Counted from the first letter of the stretch, positions 1 through 13,100 are shown. The stretch: DNA of 64,000 nt from Chrysaora quinquecirrha (GCA_014526335.1 JACTAT010000006.1:4657202-4721201); one strand, 5' to 3'. Numbers and translations are program-made. Notes: generated by a model not told the origin, from the sequence alone.

Positions 1-330
1 AAAAACAAGAATTTAGTAGAAAGATTTAGGATTCGAAATCCCAAGACGCAAGCTTATTTGTTATCAGCAAGGAACGTATTAAGTAGCTAAATACAAAACA
101 AAACAAGTGTGAACACAAATCTAGAAATCTAGAAACATAGCTGCGTCCATCAAACGAATATGAAAAAAGCCAGTGCTGCAATATCGATACAACAACCAAA
201 ACAACCAATTTTCGGGAAATATCTTGCCAGGCGATTTATTGTCCAAAAATAAAGTGAAAAAAACGAAAGCTTTTAAGAGCAGAAAATCGCCACTTTTTAG
301 TTTTTGAAAGTCTTTAGGTTAGATAGACAA

Positions 331-530
331 GTAAATGAATTAAGAACATCATCGTGGATTTTCTAACCTTGTTTTAATTTTGCAGTGATACTTCGGCAAC
401 CATTTACGGATGCCATTACCAAACTGTTCATGTTGGGTTCAGTTTGATAATGGCATCCGTATGGTCGAAATATCACTGGAAAATTTAAACAAGGTTAGAA
501 AATCCACGATGATGTTCTTAATTTATTCAC
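331..530. repeat. Foldback (MITE-like) element, about 200 bases
   Basis: Two arms of about 88 bases (331-418 and 442-530) are near-perfect reverse complements with a spacer of about 23 bases. The outer tips read ATTAAGAACATCATCGTGG and its complement, and the inner tips flank TTCATGTTGGGT. It lies in the alkaline phosphatase intron downstream of exon 6. It has no coding capacity. It is probably a non-autonomous DNA transposon or an inverted duplication. Confidence 0.75.
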
Positions 531-733
531 TTTTTTAGGGAAAGAGGTGACCCCAAATTCATAGAAAAAGGTAAGTTCTGGGACAGACTTAGCACCACTG
601 TCCCCATAGGGACATGACCGCCGCTGACAAAAGCAGATGAACTGCAGAGACGAATTCCTCTGTGGTAAATTCATATTGACTATGGTCAATGCTCACCCTC
701 ATTCTTAAAACGAAAAATATAACCACGGATTAC

Positions 734-3700
734 CTTCTACCAGCAAGAAATAGCCTTTTGAATTCTTGTTCAACATGTTAATTGCGAATTCTGTCATGCT
801 TGTCAAGGATGGTTCGCCTCCCTTGTCTGATAATCGGTTGGCAGCATACTGCATATGACTGGGTTCAAACAGACCTATGGAAAACAAATGCAACTTTTGG
901 CAGTGATTGCAGTTATTGAACACTTGAATTCCTATATCCTTTCGAAACAATGGACTATCTAGAACTAACTCAATGTTTACATGAGCAAAAGGGGATCGGA
1001 TCTAAAGTGGATCGGATCCAGAAGTTCTAGCCTTGGTACGGATAGGCCTTCCGTTTACACGAGGCACGGATCCGATCCACTTTTGGGCCTAGCAATTCAC
1101 GCATGCGTGGTAATTGAATATTTCTACTATACAATTTCAATTATTATGTTATTTATAACGATACTTTCGAAGAGAGCATTTTGATCGGATCCACTTAGTT
1201 AACACGATGCAAAGGTAGTTCGGATATAACCTGAAACGCTTTTCAAAGCCAACCAGAAGTAGGTAGGCTCGGGCGTTCGTTGTAAAACGTTGAGTTCGTT
1301 GTATTCCTCGTATCCAAGGAAATTATTACCCTTCAAAAATCCTTAATTAAAACAGAGGACTGGCAAAAATGGCCGCCACATAATCAAGAAAAAAGTTAAA
1401 AAGAAAAGAGAAGGAAGAGAGTATTCATTTTAAGATCTACATAAAGAACTTTTAGAACAAGGCCGGATCCCGGCAAGATCTTTTCACACCGCAAAACCTT
1501 TGAATTAACGAAAAAAAGCAGATTTTTGAGAAAGCAAATCCCAAAGTTTAAAAGAATACGAATTCAAAAACAAGAGAGCTACATCGAAAGAATTGCTCAG
1601 GCTTAGGTGGCAGTATTACAAATAACGCAAGATTGGAAAGGTTAGCAAATAACAATATTAAGAGTTTCTTAGGAACAGAAGTAGTATAAGAGCCAAAACA
1701 ATTTAAGCTAACTCGTTAACCCACCAAGTACATGATTAACTTTGTTGATATCCAATTTTCGAAACTGTGTTTCATTCCAAACATATGACCATTTGTCGTT
1801 CACTTTGGTTTTGCTTGTCCATTCATTGACCAAGTTCCTCCCATCCATTCGCCTTCCTTTTGAACCATACTCTGGATCTACAGATGTATTCGGCATGAAG
1901 TTACGCCTGCCACCTCCCATTGCTACTTCAAGACCATCGCCATAAGGAAATTCGATAAGCTGACGAGCTGTAATAAGAAATAAATTGGTCAGCCTAAGGT
2001 CTAGCCTAAATTTCAATTTAGAGACACAAAAAAGTTGTGGAATGGTCTATAACAATTAGGACTCTCAAAAGTTTCCAGCAAGTTGGCTCCTAAGTGGGCC
2101 TTTCTAAGGCCATATACTATCAGTCCAATTTAAACGATTTATTCATTGCATTAGCATTATAAATTTGTTTTCAAATAGGCCTACACTTTTTTACAAGAAT
2201 GCTGAAAATGTTGTCCAGCCTCGACATATTTTTTGAGCCTGGATATATTCTTGAAGAATTCTAATTTTTTCAAATCTGATAAGTTTTCATGGGAACACAG
2301 TTAAAATAAATTTCAAGTCATTACGAGAAAATGTTCAAACCGAAGAAAAATTTAAGCTATTATAGCAATAAGGATGTGATTTTCTGTTATGAAAATCGCA
2401 AAAAAGGCAATTGCTGAAAAAACAAGATACAAATATATCGGCTGAGGCTGAGCCATGTTCTTAAAATATTGTTCAAGGAAAGAATAATTCTGATCCAGAA
2501 TATTTTTTTGAACAATATTGTTGTAGGAAAGAGTGTAGGCTTTTGTTACGAACTATCAGCTGGACCAAATAGAAGGCTACGAAAAGCAACGAACTAGGAA
2601 ATAAAGGAATTGGTCCTAATTATCATAGAACATAAATGTTGTTGATAAATGTTGCATTTCACTACTGGAATACCTACCAATATCGGAGCATGACTTGTCT
2701 GGTAACTCAGCATCGTTCTCCCATCTTCTTGAAGCTGAATGTGCATACGCAGTGGACGGCGTAGCGTGAGTGAGGCGAGCAGTCGTCACAACACCAGTAG
2801 CTAGACCTTTGATTTCAGCTAATTCCACCATTGATAGTACACTAGTTTTTGGAAATGACTTACAGTTTGCAAATTCTACTTTGTCGTCCACTGAAATAAC
2901 ACCTTAGAAAGCAAAATTTTCATTAATTAAGGGTAATGGTGATCTTAAGAGGACAGATTACTAGGGTAAGTTCTCCTGTTTGGCAAAACCTGGTTTAGGA
3001 TCCCTCTGGGGTCCTGCACCCTTACATCATTTACCAAACCGTTATTTCTTCCACTCATAGATTTTCTTAAAGAAAAAAGGGCAAAATACGAATCGAGAAG
3101 TTATTGCTATCCGTGAGGAGAGTGGGACTTGCAGAGACAGTAAGTTCTTTTGTAAATACGGTTTTAGACAGAGCAGACATATTGGTCCAGAATTACATCC
3201 AACAGTTACCTGTCTTATCTTACCTGCCTTTGACTTTACGCCGGTCATAAATGCCGTTGCCGTTCCAGCGGAGTCTGGCGTCTGTTGGTCTGTGTTATAC
3301 GTCTTTGAAAGTGCGGCATAAGGAAACTTTTCCCAGCTCAGGTAACCTTCTTCTCCTGTAACAAAGAAGAGCCAATCAAATGAAAGTCTCAAGAGAGATG
3401 AATAAACCTGGTTTCACTTAATATTTTTCGTCGGCGACCGTCGTAGAGGCAATTCTGCGATCATCGCAGACAATCAAATCCAAATGAAAAGAGCTAATTT
3501 TTTACTCATCGCAAAGACAGTCTGCAGACAGATGCTGCTATAAAGTCTTAATATTTTGTCGCACACTGTCGCAGCTTTAATTTGGATTTGGCAGTCTGCG
3601 ATGGTCGCAGTTAAGCTGCGTTGATCTGCGACATATATTATCTGCGACGGACGACGACGTAATACAATAACTCAAAACCACCCTAAACAGGTGAGGAGGT

Positions 3701-6223
3701 AATGAAAATAAGCGATTCGTAATATATTACACGTGGCAACCAGAAAAGAGAATTCAACATTGTCACAAGGATAAATGGTACGCTGATTAGCCCAATTAAT
3801 AAATGCGTAGTATAAGAATTACCTAACAGAAAGTGTGACGTAAAAATGTTGAGTTCACGTGAGGTTAATTTGCCACACGTAATACAAGAAGAAACAAATG
3901 AAATCAACAAAGTTTAGGGGGGGGGTTCTTCTGAACATCCAAAACCTTCCAAAATTCGAATAAAAGGAAAGCTTCCGAAAACAGAATTCAGAATTTTATA
4001 CAAATTTTATACAAATATCTCTTTTCAATAGTCATGGCACTAAATATGTAATTGAAATTAAGGAACTATTAAGGAATTCTTTGCACTACAAATGGATCAA
4101 AAGAGGTCCAAAATAAGGAACTTTTTGAACTAGACCTTAAAATAAAAATGCTGTTTGCTTACCTGTTTTGCCATTCAGTTGTCCTTGCAATATTCTTGCA
4201 GCTGTTACAGTGCTAATACCCATACCATCTCCAAGAAATAAGATGACGTTCTTCGCTTTGCTAGTAATTTGTTTCAGCTTCAACCCATCGTTAATAAACT
4301 TCTGTCCTTGTTCAAACCAAACGTCTTTCTCCTGTCGCTTGTAAATTTCAGAAGAACTTTCGCTTGCTAGGGGAAAAGCAGTAATTAACGAACACAATAA
4401 AACCTTCGAAATTAAACGAATACAACTTTTCAACGAACGGCCGACATCATGGAAGTATTTTAGTCAAACTGCAATGTTTTACTATCTTAGTGCTTGTATT
4501 CTTGATTTCATGAGCGTTCATCAAAGTTAACGACGTTATAAGGGCTCAAACCAGTCGAAGTGAACAGTTACTTTTCTCACGCTCATTAAATCAATAATAT
4601 AAGCGCTAGAAAACATTTTAAATAAAACTAAATTTTGGATGATTTATATGATTTTAGCATCGAAAACTCAATATCGTGAAACTTTGAAAAAAATCAGAAG
4701 CAAAATCGTTTCGGAGTATAATAAAAAGACGAATCAAATATACTGTAGCTTTTGCAAATGATGCAAATGTTTGAATTCGTCAAGACGAAGACGGAAAAAC
4801 TTTCGGGAAAGATTCTGTCCGAAAATAAGATTGTCCGAGACAAGATATTAATTAGGTGCGATTAGTCTTACTTAAAATCCAGCCGTTCGTACAAAGTCGG
4901 GTATACAATTTGTATACTTTTAAGGTCGGGTAAATTTTTAAACAAAATTGGCATAAAAATAGGATAGCTCGGGACCTTGGATGGCATTATTGGCACGTTC
5001 CCAACCGAAATCTGGTCAAGTGCCCACCTCTTCCCCCTGAACTGCACATGTTGGAATGTAGCAGTGAAGTGTTAATATTCGCGAGAAAAGTCTTGTCAAA
5101 TTCAGTTGCTTTCCAGTTGGAGCAGGGCGAGAATGTCGAGGGGATAGTGCCGCATCGCTGACTTTTTTAATGCAGATACAAATGCCGAAATGGCCATTGG
5201 TCCGTTATTACAAGTCACGGAGAAACCGGAAGTTAAATCGGGAAACATTAGTAACGGAAACACGCAAGGCACGTAACGAAAATAAAGAGATTCAGACTCA
5301 ACATGACAAAATTAAAAGCAAACTATAAAGGAAAATATAACGATTTGACTTGTGATGGATGCAGAAGAGACGAAGAAACTACAGAACATATCGTAAAATG
5401 CAAAGAATGCAAAGCAATGTTCAAACTCGCAAAGTTAACCCAGGATGTTATGACAGCATCAACGACAGAAATGTTAAGTATTGCGCAGTGTGCCAAAGAT
5501 ATAGAAGAATATAAATAAAGCATTAGATTGTGGTAGAGGAGGACAATGGGAGGGAGAAAAATAATACAATAGATGTGTTGAGTCTTGCACGTTTTATGAA
5601 CTGTGCTCAGCGCAATTTGAAGAGGACTCTGCGAAAAACCACGAAAACCACGAACCTAATATCCTAAAATTCAAATTTTAACTATTTAAACATATAGGCA
5701 AAAATTTAACTGCATTTCGAGACTGGGTTTTACCATATTTAATTGTTTTACTACAATTAAGTAAGAAAAAGATAACCTCTCAAAACGCTAAAAACAATTC
5801 GAAAGCCAAAACGATCAATAATAAGCAGGTTGCAAATTTCAGAAATCGAAAGTAAAATTTCGAAACAATTATTTCGCATTCAGGTAGCTGCATGGCCATG
5901 CTAGTGCTATTATTGCAGGCTATTATCATCAAACAAGTTTTATAGAAAATATGTAACAAAGTTTTAAAAGGGCTTTCACCTTTTTAGCAACAAGACTTGC
6001 TCGTTAGAATAAATAAACAAGACGCATACATAATTCCTGCTGCAAGCTAGAGGGCTGCAGGCTTCAGCAGTTCAGCTACTTAGCTACTTGGTCAAATGAG
6101 CAATATTAGGCCTACAAAAAATAAGAACTCACCTCTGAGTGGTACAGACAAACAATATACCATGCAGCAAGCGAAAAAGGCGAATAACGTCAGCCAAAAC
6201 GAGGACATCGAATTCGGTGACAT
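734..6223 (-). CDS. Secreted/ectoenzyme alkaline phosphatase, 5' part (partial gene, six exons)
   Basis: Zn/Mg-dependent phosphomonoesterase of the animal alkaline phosphatase family. Exons on the minus strand in order: 6223-6133, 4366-4163, 3355-3224, 2890-2678, 1967-1725, 874-734. All introns are GT-AG and every junction joins in phase 1, giving 341 codons in the window. Residues 1 to about 26 form a hydrophobic signal peptide. FLGDGMG at about 74-80 supplies a metal-binding Asp (D77). [11 protein letters not shown] in the third exon carries the nucleophilic Ser (about S127). [11 protein letters not shown] follows in the fourth exon, [10 protein letters not shown] opens the sixth, and the last visible residues are FLLVEG. 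In the family the next segment carries the metal-binding GRIDH region; I do not find it, so that exon lies beyond base 1 after an intron of more than 730 bases. The C-terminal third and any GPI-anchor signal are therefore not visible. Family assignment is firm; the isozyme cannot be told. Confidence 0.95.
1001..1087. repeat. Short inverted repeat with AAGTGGATCGGATCC arms
   Basis: AAGTGGATCGGATCC near 1004 is mirrored by GGATCCGATCCACTT near 1068-1083. A further partial copy (GATCGGATCCACTT) lies near 1182. It sits in an alkaline phosphatase intron and may be the core of a small MITE. Confidence 0.5.
2176..2545. repeat. Possible MITE with AGGCCTACACTTTT ends
   Basis: The left end (TAGGCCTACACTTTTTT) and right end (GAGTGTAGGCTTTT) are imperfect inverted copies about 370 bases apart. 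A strong inner hairpin lies near 2465-2530, where two copies of GAACAATATT occur in opposite orientation. It lies in the alkaline phosphatase intron between 1967 and 2678. Confidence 0.4.
3224..3355 (-). CDS. Alkaline phosphatase catalytic-serine exon
   Basis: This 132-base exon encodes the segment around the phosphorylated serine: [20 protein letters not shown], followed by [15 protein letters not shown] is the family nucleophile motif. The acceptor is ttgttacag and the donor GCAG/gtaaga. The exon starts and ends so that both neighbours join in phase 1. Confidence 0.95.
3424..3662. repeat. Foldback element rich in GTCGCAG motifs
   Basis: The outer arms begin with CGTCGGCGACCGTCG-type sequence and end with its imperfect complement. 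An inner pair (GCGATCATCGCAGAC with AATCAAATCCAAAT near 3457-3486, against ATTTGGATTTGGCAGTCTGCGATGG near 3580-3605) is closely inverted. It is MITE-like and lies in the intron between alkaline phosphatase exons 2 and 3. Confidence 0.55.
5225..5518 (+). pseudogene. Non-LTR retrotransposon 3' tail remnant
   Basis: An open frame from 5303 encodes 71 residues with the pattern [17 protein letters not shown]. This resembles the Cys/His knuckle that follows the reverse transcriptase in several LINE families. No RT domain is present, so this is a 5'-truncated copy, inserted in the first intron of alkaline phosphatase in antisense orientation. The similarity is judged from the C-x2-C...H-x4-C spacing only. 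Confidence 0.45.
6133..6223 (-). CDS. Alkaline phosphatase first coding exon (signal peptide)
   Basis: ATG at 6223 opens a 30-codon stretch with a polar start, a hydrophobic core ([14 protein letters not shown]) and a small-residue end, typical of a secretory signal peptide. The exon ends in phase 1 at a good donor (AGAG/gtgagt). It joins the 4366 acceptor (tttcccctag) in frame to give ...[15 protein letters not shown]. This start was chosen because the alternative open stretch directly upstream of 4366 has no in-frame ATG. Confidence 0.75.
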
Positions 6224-8164
6224 CTTGTTATGCGTGCACGACTTCGCTCAAAATGACACCTGAGAATGTAAGAGCAACAGAGTTGAATTACCGTGTTTGC
6301 TATTTGACTGCTGAAGCAAACAGGTGTCGCTGTCCCCCGGTTATCGATTTATGGCACACTGGAGTTAGCATTTTTATCGAGTTAACAAGAATGTGATAAA
6401 CTTAGAACGTGCTGAACGATGTCGCACATTTTTGTGTACAAAAACTTTGTACCATCAGAGACAAATCCCTGTTCTGTGCTCAAACCTGCTATGCTTAAAA
6501 TAGAAACATTTTGTGTTCCACGCTTGATAGAAAGGGTGGCACAGTAACAGAGGAAGTAAGAAACAAGTGGACGAGTCCAAGGGACTCTAGCTACATAGAG
6601 CTTCTAGCTATCTGTGACTAATTTCGCTAATAGTAAATTATTTAGCGAATTTCTGCAAGGTAAAGCAGGTAATTTAACTAGATAGATGATCCGCTTATCT
6701 GTAGAAGGTCTGTTTATTTGCAGTACTGTACAGTAAAGGAGCACCCACAGAAGTATACAGCATTTTACTTTGGGATTGGATGAACAGTAAATTACATTAT
6801 ACGTGCAATACCTTGTACATTACCTTGCATTACATTAGGTCCAAAGTGGAAAGTGCATTAACTGTGTAACCAAACAAACAGACACATTTGAACAGCAGGC
6901 TATTTTTTAATGAAGAGGTTACCTGCCTGTGCATGTTTTTTACTTGTGGAAAACTCAAGGTCTTACAGTATAAAAAAGTGAAACAATGCTAGTCCTGTCA
7001 CAGTAGGGACGATAGGGTTTCCATTATTTTTTTCGTTATTCGACGCCATATCCTAAGATGCGGGTAAGGGTAAGAATAGAGCCGCTAGAAAAGCGGATTC
7101 GTTCCCGATCCGTTCCCGTGTTCAATCGCAATAAAATCGTAGCCATATCATACCCGAAATGTATAGGAATCTCTTGAATCAATTTCTTTTTATCTCGTGT
7201 TAACTTGATCTCAGGCCTTCATAAGGTGCCGTTATGCAACTATCAAAGCCGCAAAATAGTGCGATTTTTCGGATATTAACAGCCTATCCCCCCTTTTAAG
7301 AGCGCTGGGGATGAAAAAGGCCGGAAGCAACGCACCTGCTTCAGCTCAAATGTCGATAAAAATGGACATTTCATCGCATCTGGTTTACTCGACAATCGTG
7401 AAAACTCGAAAATACTGTTATGTTGTGTACATGGTAGACGTCAAAAAAATCAATTATAAATGAAATTATTAAATTAGCCCTTTCTCTAAAATCGTAGAAT
7501 ACGAAGTTGCGTATCCTTAAATGCCTTGTTAAAACTATGGATTGTCTAAGCTCACAAATACTGCCGGTTATTTTTACCATCCCCGCCAATTAGATCCTGA
7601 ATGCTGTTCCAAGCCCCCCCTTATTCCAACCCCCAAGCAATCAGGCACCTAAGGGTGCCAATTTTAAAAAAAGAACAATTTTGTGCTCCTCCAGTCAGAA
7701 GGATTGGCCACGCAGCACGCACCCAACTGAACGAACTTTGTTTTGGGGCTGGAACCTGCAAAACGCAACTTCTGTTCTCTTTCCAGTTGCAGTCGTCATT
7801 TCCTTTACCAAACATGTAAAAACACGAGCAGTACTAAGTTGGGCATTGAATTGATTTCCAATGGATATGAATACACATTACACAGAGGACTGCAAACCTT
7901 GATTCTGATCGCAAGCTTTCTGTTCAATTAGAGACTTCCTTCATATCCTTTAAAAACAGGAATGAAACAACAAAAACTACATGGTTTGCATTGAAAGGAT
8001 TAGAAAGGACGTACGGTAAGGTACAGTACGGTGCAGATAACGGAAGGATTGAAACCTTACGGTTGAAGAGAATTGCCCGTAATTTCCACAACGAAGACCT
8101 TGACCTCGCCGTTTCAAAAAATGTTCAAGCTTTTGTTCATTCGAATAAGAATAAACGCGATATT

Positions 8165-8275
8165 GGCTACTAGAGTGGGGTTTCGAACCTGCGATCTTCG
8201 ACTTCGTATCCCACACCGTAAGTTTTTGCTCGAACCTGCGAGCAAGTCCTTCCACCTACTAGCTCTCACCTAGGA
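8165..8275 (-). repeat. tRNA-like SINE fragment
   Basis: On the minus strand GCAGGTTCGAGCA and, about 60 bases later, GCAGGTTCGAAACCCC match the Pol III B-box consensus (GGTTCGANNCC). A segment resembling an A box (AGCTAGTAGGTGG) precedes the first. It does not fold into a full tRNA by eye, so it reads as a degenerate tRNA-derived repeat. Confidence 0.4.
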
Positions 8276-9016
8276 CGTCATTATTGCAAATAAGTCCCCT
8301 CCTCGAATAAGCATTTGAATAGCTACAGAACAGTATTTGGAAGCCTCGTGAATTCAGTTTTGCGTGTACGCATCTTCCAACTAATTACCAAAACATTAGT
8401 TAAAATACTTGAAAAGCTTAGCTCAGCCATTGATTGCTAGCTAGCAGCTAGTTGGTGATACAAGGTCTTTTTCTCTTCTTTTCTGTCGAAAAAAACGTTC
8501 AAGTCAACGGGAACGGGAACTACTGAACAACTCCATATGCCCCCAACTAAGCCCTCCCCTCGAGTTAGCCCCATAACTCCAAATTAATTTTTGCAATTAA
8601 GTCCACAGTGGCGTATTCGAGGGCTTACCATACGGTATTGAAGCATTGACATGGATTCCATTTGGTGAATGCGGAATTGTCCACAATATAGAATTGAAAG
8701 GATCGGAAAAATCTTATGAATGCTGATTATCATAAATTTATTTGATACTAAAATAATTCCAACTGATCAAAATGTCCAGAAATACAATTTGTCCCATACA
8801 AAAATGTTTTCTTGCTAACTGCTAACTATCAAAACTCCCAGAGTACCAAACATGTACCAAACTATGAAATACTTACGAAAATATACTGTACGAACGTCTT
8901 GAAAATTTAACTAAACAAAAATAAGGCTTGAACAATTTGCCTTGAAAACTTACATTTAAAGAGAATAAGAATTTAAATGTCACAAATATGTTGCGCATCT
9001 ATGGATATATTGCCGT

Positions 9017-9292
9017 TAGGCCCTGGCTAAACGATCAAACCTTGTTGGTCAAACATCTGAAATTTGCATGTCTAACAAAATGTTTGCTCGTTAAGCCACA
9101 AAGTAGAACATTGATCATCAAACATCTTTGCTTACGGCAAGAAGAAAATGCTTTTGAAGTTTATTTATTTCCAAGCAAGTTCTTCATGTCTAGCGATGTT
9201 TTGCGACATGGTCAAACGGCCAAATGTTATTTGTAAAGCCATTCTCATATGTTCTACCAACTGTGCTTGATTGTTTGGCCATGCCCTTAATG
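9017..9292. mobile_element. MITE-like element, GGCCAAACGATCAAAC family, copy 1
   Basis: It begins TAGGCCCTGGCTAAACGATC and ends with the inverse, ...TTGATTGTTTGGCCATGCCCTTA. Internally GTTTGCTCGTTAAGCCAC and GACATGGTCAAACGGCC form a second, inner pair of inverted motifs. It lies just downstream of the phospholipase D stop codon. There is no ORF of note. At least six related copies occur in this window. Confidence 0.65.
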
Positions 9293-9958
9293 TTACTTTC
9301 TGAGGTTGAGGTAACAGAGTTAAATTCATTGTCCTGAATAAAATACAAACAGACTAACATACAAAGTTTTGTTCAGAAGAAACCAAAGCTTTCTTGTACC
9401 AGCTAGGCTATATATGTAATTGACTGCAATTAAAACATTTACGCCAGGCTTATGCCGACTTTCGATACGATAGCATTAATGCCAACTAGTTGTATTTGCT
9501 AAGTTATGAACATCTCGACAACAAAAATCTCCACAACTAGCGGAAGGATACAGAACTGAAGGATACAGTTGATCTCGATCGCAATAGCGCTCAAGTCGAC
9601 TGCGACTGACAGGAATAATTTGTAAACTAATCGCAGAGGTAGAGCATGCTTAACTTTCTTGAACTGTGCGCCGACGAGTTGCCGTCGACAAGGAACTAGT
9701 TGCCAACTAGTTACCAGAGCGCTTTATGTTTACAGGTCAGTTGCGATAAATTAGCTCCAAAACCTCGCCGATCTGTAGTCGCCCACGGCGCTCCCTGACA
9801 GCTAGTTCTGACTGTGCGCGATGTCGACATGAGTCTGGCTTTAAATTATTAGCGTTTAAGTGAATTGCATAAATATTCGAAAGCAAATTGAATTGAACTG
9901 TGAAATGGTAAAATCAATATCTAACACTTACCGCGACTACAGTCTGCATTATCAATAC

Positions 9959-10123
9959 TTACGTAAATACTGAGATAGGAACAAGAGATTCTGGTGTACC
10001 CGTCCCGGGCCTCATATCTTGATTCTCCAAGAAATGAAGTGGTTTTTCTACTAAAAAGCCTTGTACCTCTTTCAATCGCTTCCTTGCTGAGATGACATCA
10101 GTTGTTGCTAATTTTTCAAGACG
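9959..10123 (-). CDS. PLD1/2-like: Phospholipase D terminal coding exon
   Basis: 55 codons including the TAA stop, reading [20 protein letters not shown], then [14 protein letters not shown] and [11 protein letters not shown]. The family C-terminus ends in a hydrophobic V-x-T tripeptide needed for activity in studied PLDs, and this one ends V-F-T. The stop overlaps a donor-like GTAAGT, but the match to the family end favours the stop. Confidence 0.92.
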   Translation of the reverse strand, partial: RLEKLATTDVISARKRLKEVQGFLVEKPLHFLENQDMRPGTGTPESLVPISVFT

Positions 10124-13100
10124 CTAAAGAGAGAAAAGATGAAATATTTAGCTAATTCATTGTTTGGAATGCTCCATATTACTTTTAAGTACTTTACTTA
10201 GATAACAATTATCAGCAACCGCTTCAAGAGTGCTTCTTGACTACTCAGACCCTCAAATTACCAAAGATGGTCCTCGCACTACTTCGCACCCTCCACACTA
10301 CTCATGATTTCTCTCAATATTTCTGAAAGATGGTCCTCTACATTAATCCACACCCTCCACATTATTGAAAGATAGATCTCCGAAATACTCCGCATTCTCC
10401 AAATTACTGACAATGTCCCTTCGCGTTACTCAAAGATATCCCTCTGCAATACATCACACCCTCAAAATTACTCAAAAGATAGCCTTTCACATATTAACTC
10501 AATATATCCTTCCATTTTACTTAACAAAACACCCTCCTGATGATATCCTACCATGTTACTCATGATAGCCTTCCTTGTCACTGTAAGATAGCCCTCCAAA
10601 TTACACAGCACCTTACAAATTACTGATGATATCCCTCCACATTACACAGCATCCTTCACATTACTGACGATATCCCTCTACATTACCTAAAGATAGCCTT
10701 CCACAAAACATCACAGTCTCCACAATATTCAAAGAAAGATAGCCCTCCAATGACATTTCTTAGTCATCAAGTCCTCCACATCACTGAACATCCTCCACAT
10801 TACTGGTACTGCATAGCACAGAAGGTACCTGCGATAATACTATAGACTTACATTGTATGCATCAAGTTCAACAAATGACTTGACATCATCAGTAGGGAGA
10901 CATCGAAATACCTTCAAAAGAATATATATAGTAACGAGTAAAAAACAATATATCATGGTCAAAACAATTATTTCATTCTATATTAAGCTATTTGAAGGTG
11001 CTGTGGCATCGTGGTCTAATCCAGCTGTCTCATGGTGGAAGAAGCTCAGCGAGCGAGGTCGGGATTAGAGCAACAGCTAGGTATTTTAACCAGCTAGTTA
11101 GTTAACCTACTACTGAGATCCAAGCCAAAGGCAATAAAAACACCATTTCACCTTCATGTTCACTTCATTCCATATCAGTATGGCCCTTGCGCAGCTTTGT
11201 CTAACATTTTCATCCAATAGGCCTTTTTGGTTAGTGAGAAAGACCAAAAGGGGGTCAAACGACCAACTGTGAACACTTTCGTAACGGCTCTTACGCCCCT
11301 AAAAATCCAGTCTTAGGCTTAACGGTGGCCATTATTTGTAAAATTTGCTGTGTAAAATGTGTGAAGCGGAGTGAGTGTTAAAAGAAAATTTAGACCATCT
11401 GATCATTTGGCAGTCTGTCAAACTACCGAAAAACTGAATCAGAAAAAACCTGTTGCCTTAAATACGTACAGTTTAAATAAAATTCTGAGGATTGGTCAGA
11501 GCATCCTAAATAATAACCACAGAGTTAATTTCAAAATGGCGTATTCCTAAAATTTGCAGATAAGATAAATACAGAAATAGCAAACGTCTCTAAAAATTCC
11601 ATTAAAAATGCAAACCTCCTCGTAAATTTCAGTGTTCTTCTTAGCAGTTGAACTCCAGAAATCCTGAAAAATTTAACGAAAATAGGTAAGCCGCGTTGGC
11701 TTTTGTCAGTAAAGTCAGTAATCAAGTAGTCTGAAGCAAAATTTATTATATTCAATAAAGAATAACTGGATAAAAAAATTAAGATCTACTTCATATGGTG
11801 AAAAGCTGCAGTCTACTTACGACCGTTTCACTGCATAATGGATCGCTTACACTGTGATCAAGCTTTTTAAACAAACCCAAATGTTCTCTGTAAAGGTGTT
11901 GTCTCAAAGTTGAAGCAAATTTCCCAGCTTTATAAGCCTCGCCATTCATTTCTGATTCAATCTGAAACAAGAATTCGGTAATACATGGTTAAAGGGATAG
12001 GAGCAAGGCAGTTGGTTGTGTTATTTCTATCCTAGTGTTCACCATTGATGACAAATATATAGGCTCAACATAGCCGAAATACAAAAATCATACGATAGGA
12101 CAGCCTTGGGCTGTATGAAATGGAGAGTTAAGACCAGTTTCCACAACGCTGCACTATCCCCTTGAGGGGGGAAGTTTGGTAGCTTTTTTATCTCTCGCAA
12201 GAGAGAAAAACAACATGCTAAAAAGTTGAATCAAATCAACTTTCTCCAAAAGCTCAAGAGCATCTAAGGCGCACAAGATCTCTAATTCAGCGGTATTTCT
12301 ATCGTATTGCGCATGCGTTGGAGAAAAGTTCCTGAGCTTTTTCAGCTCAAGGGAAAAACGCAGCTGTGTGGAAAACCGGCCTTTACTTGGCGATTTTATT
12401 GAGCTCTATAGCTCAATGGAAACGTCTTTGGCTCTCTGGTCATGCAGTCCAGGTTCGATTCCCATCTATTGTGATATGCCACTTGCGGAGAAATCTATCC
12501 TAGTGTCTGCAATTCATGAAAAATATATACAAATATGCATGGTGCTGAAGAAGGCCCAACATAGCCGATGCAAAAAATCATGCGGGAGGAGAGCCTTAGG
12601 CTGTATGACTTGGAGAGTTACTCGGCAATTTTATTGAGCTCAAAAGCATAGTGGAAACGTCGTTGGCTCTTTGGTCATTCAGTCCAGGTTCGATTCCCAT
12701 CTATTGTGATATGCCACTTGCGGAGAAATCTATCCTAGTGTCTGCAATTCATGAACAATATATATACAAATATGCATGGTGATGAAGAAGGCTTGGTGGA
12801 GGAGAGCCTTAGGCTGTATGACTTGGAGAGTTACTCGGAAATTTTATTGAGCTCTATAGCATAGTGGAAACGTCGTTGGCTCTCTGATCATGCAGTCTAG
12901 GTTTGTATCCCATCTATTGTGGTAGGTCACTTGTGGAAAAATCTTAATTAGGAAAAAAATATGGTTCACTCTTACCATCTCTGTATCATGTACATAAATA
13001 GCTATTTCAGAGTCCCGGTTTCCTAGCATACTTCTGTCATTTATATTTGCTGCAATGAGAATAGACGTCTATAAAATATGACTGTGGCAGTTTAGATAGA

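Larger units (their letters stand above)
6224..9958. other. Intergenic region between alkaline phosphatase 5' end and phospholipase D 3' end
   Basis: About 3.7 kb with no supported exon. Contents seen: a SINE-like segment around 8000-8270, a TIR repeat at 9017-9292, and AT-rich unique DNA. The alkaline phosphatase promoter should lie just above 6223, but I see no convincing TATA box. No obvious poly(A) signal for phospholipase D stands out immediately below 9959. Confidence 0.6.

Noticed and set aside
12403..12465. A functional tRNA gene
   Set aside because: A and B boxes are present, but no acceptor stem, anticodon arm or CCA-proximal pairing can be drawn; it is a SINE head.
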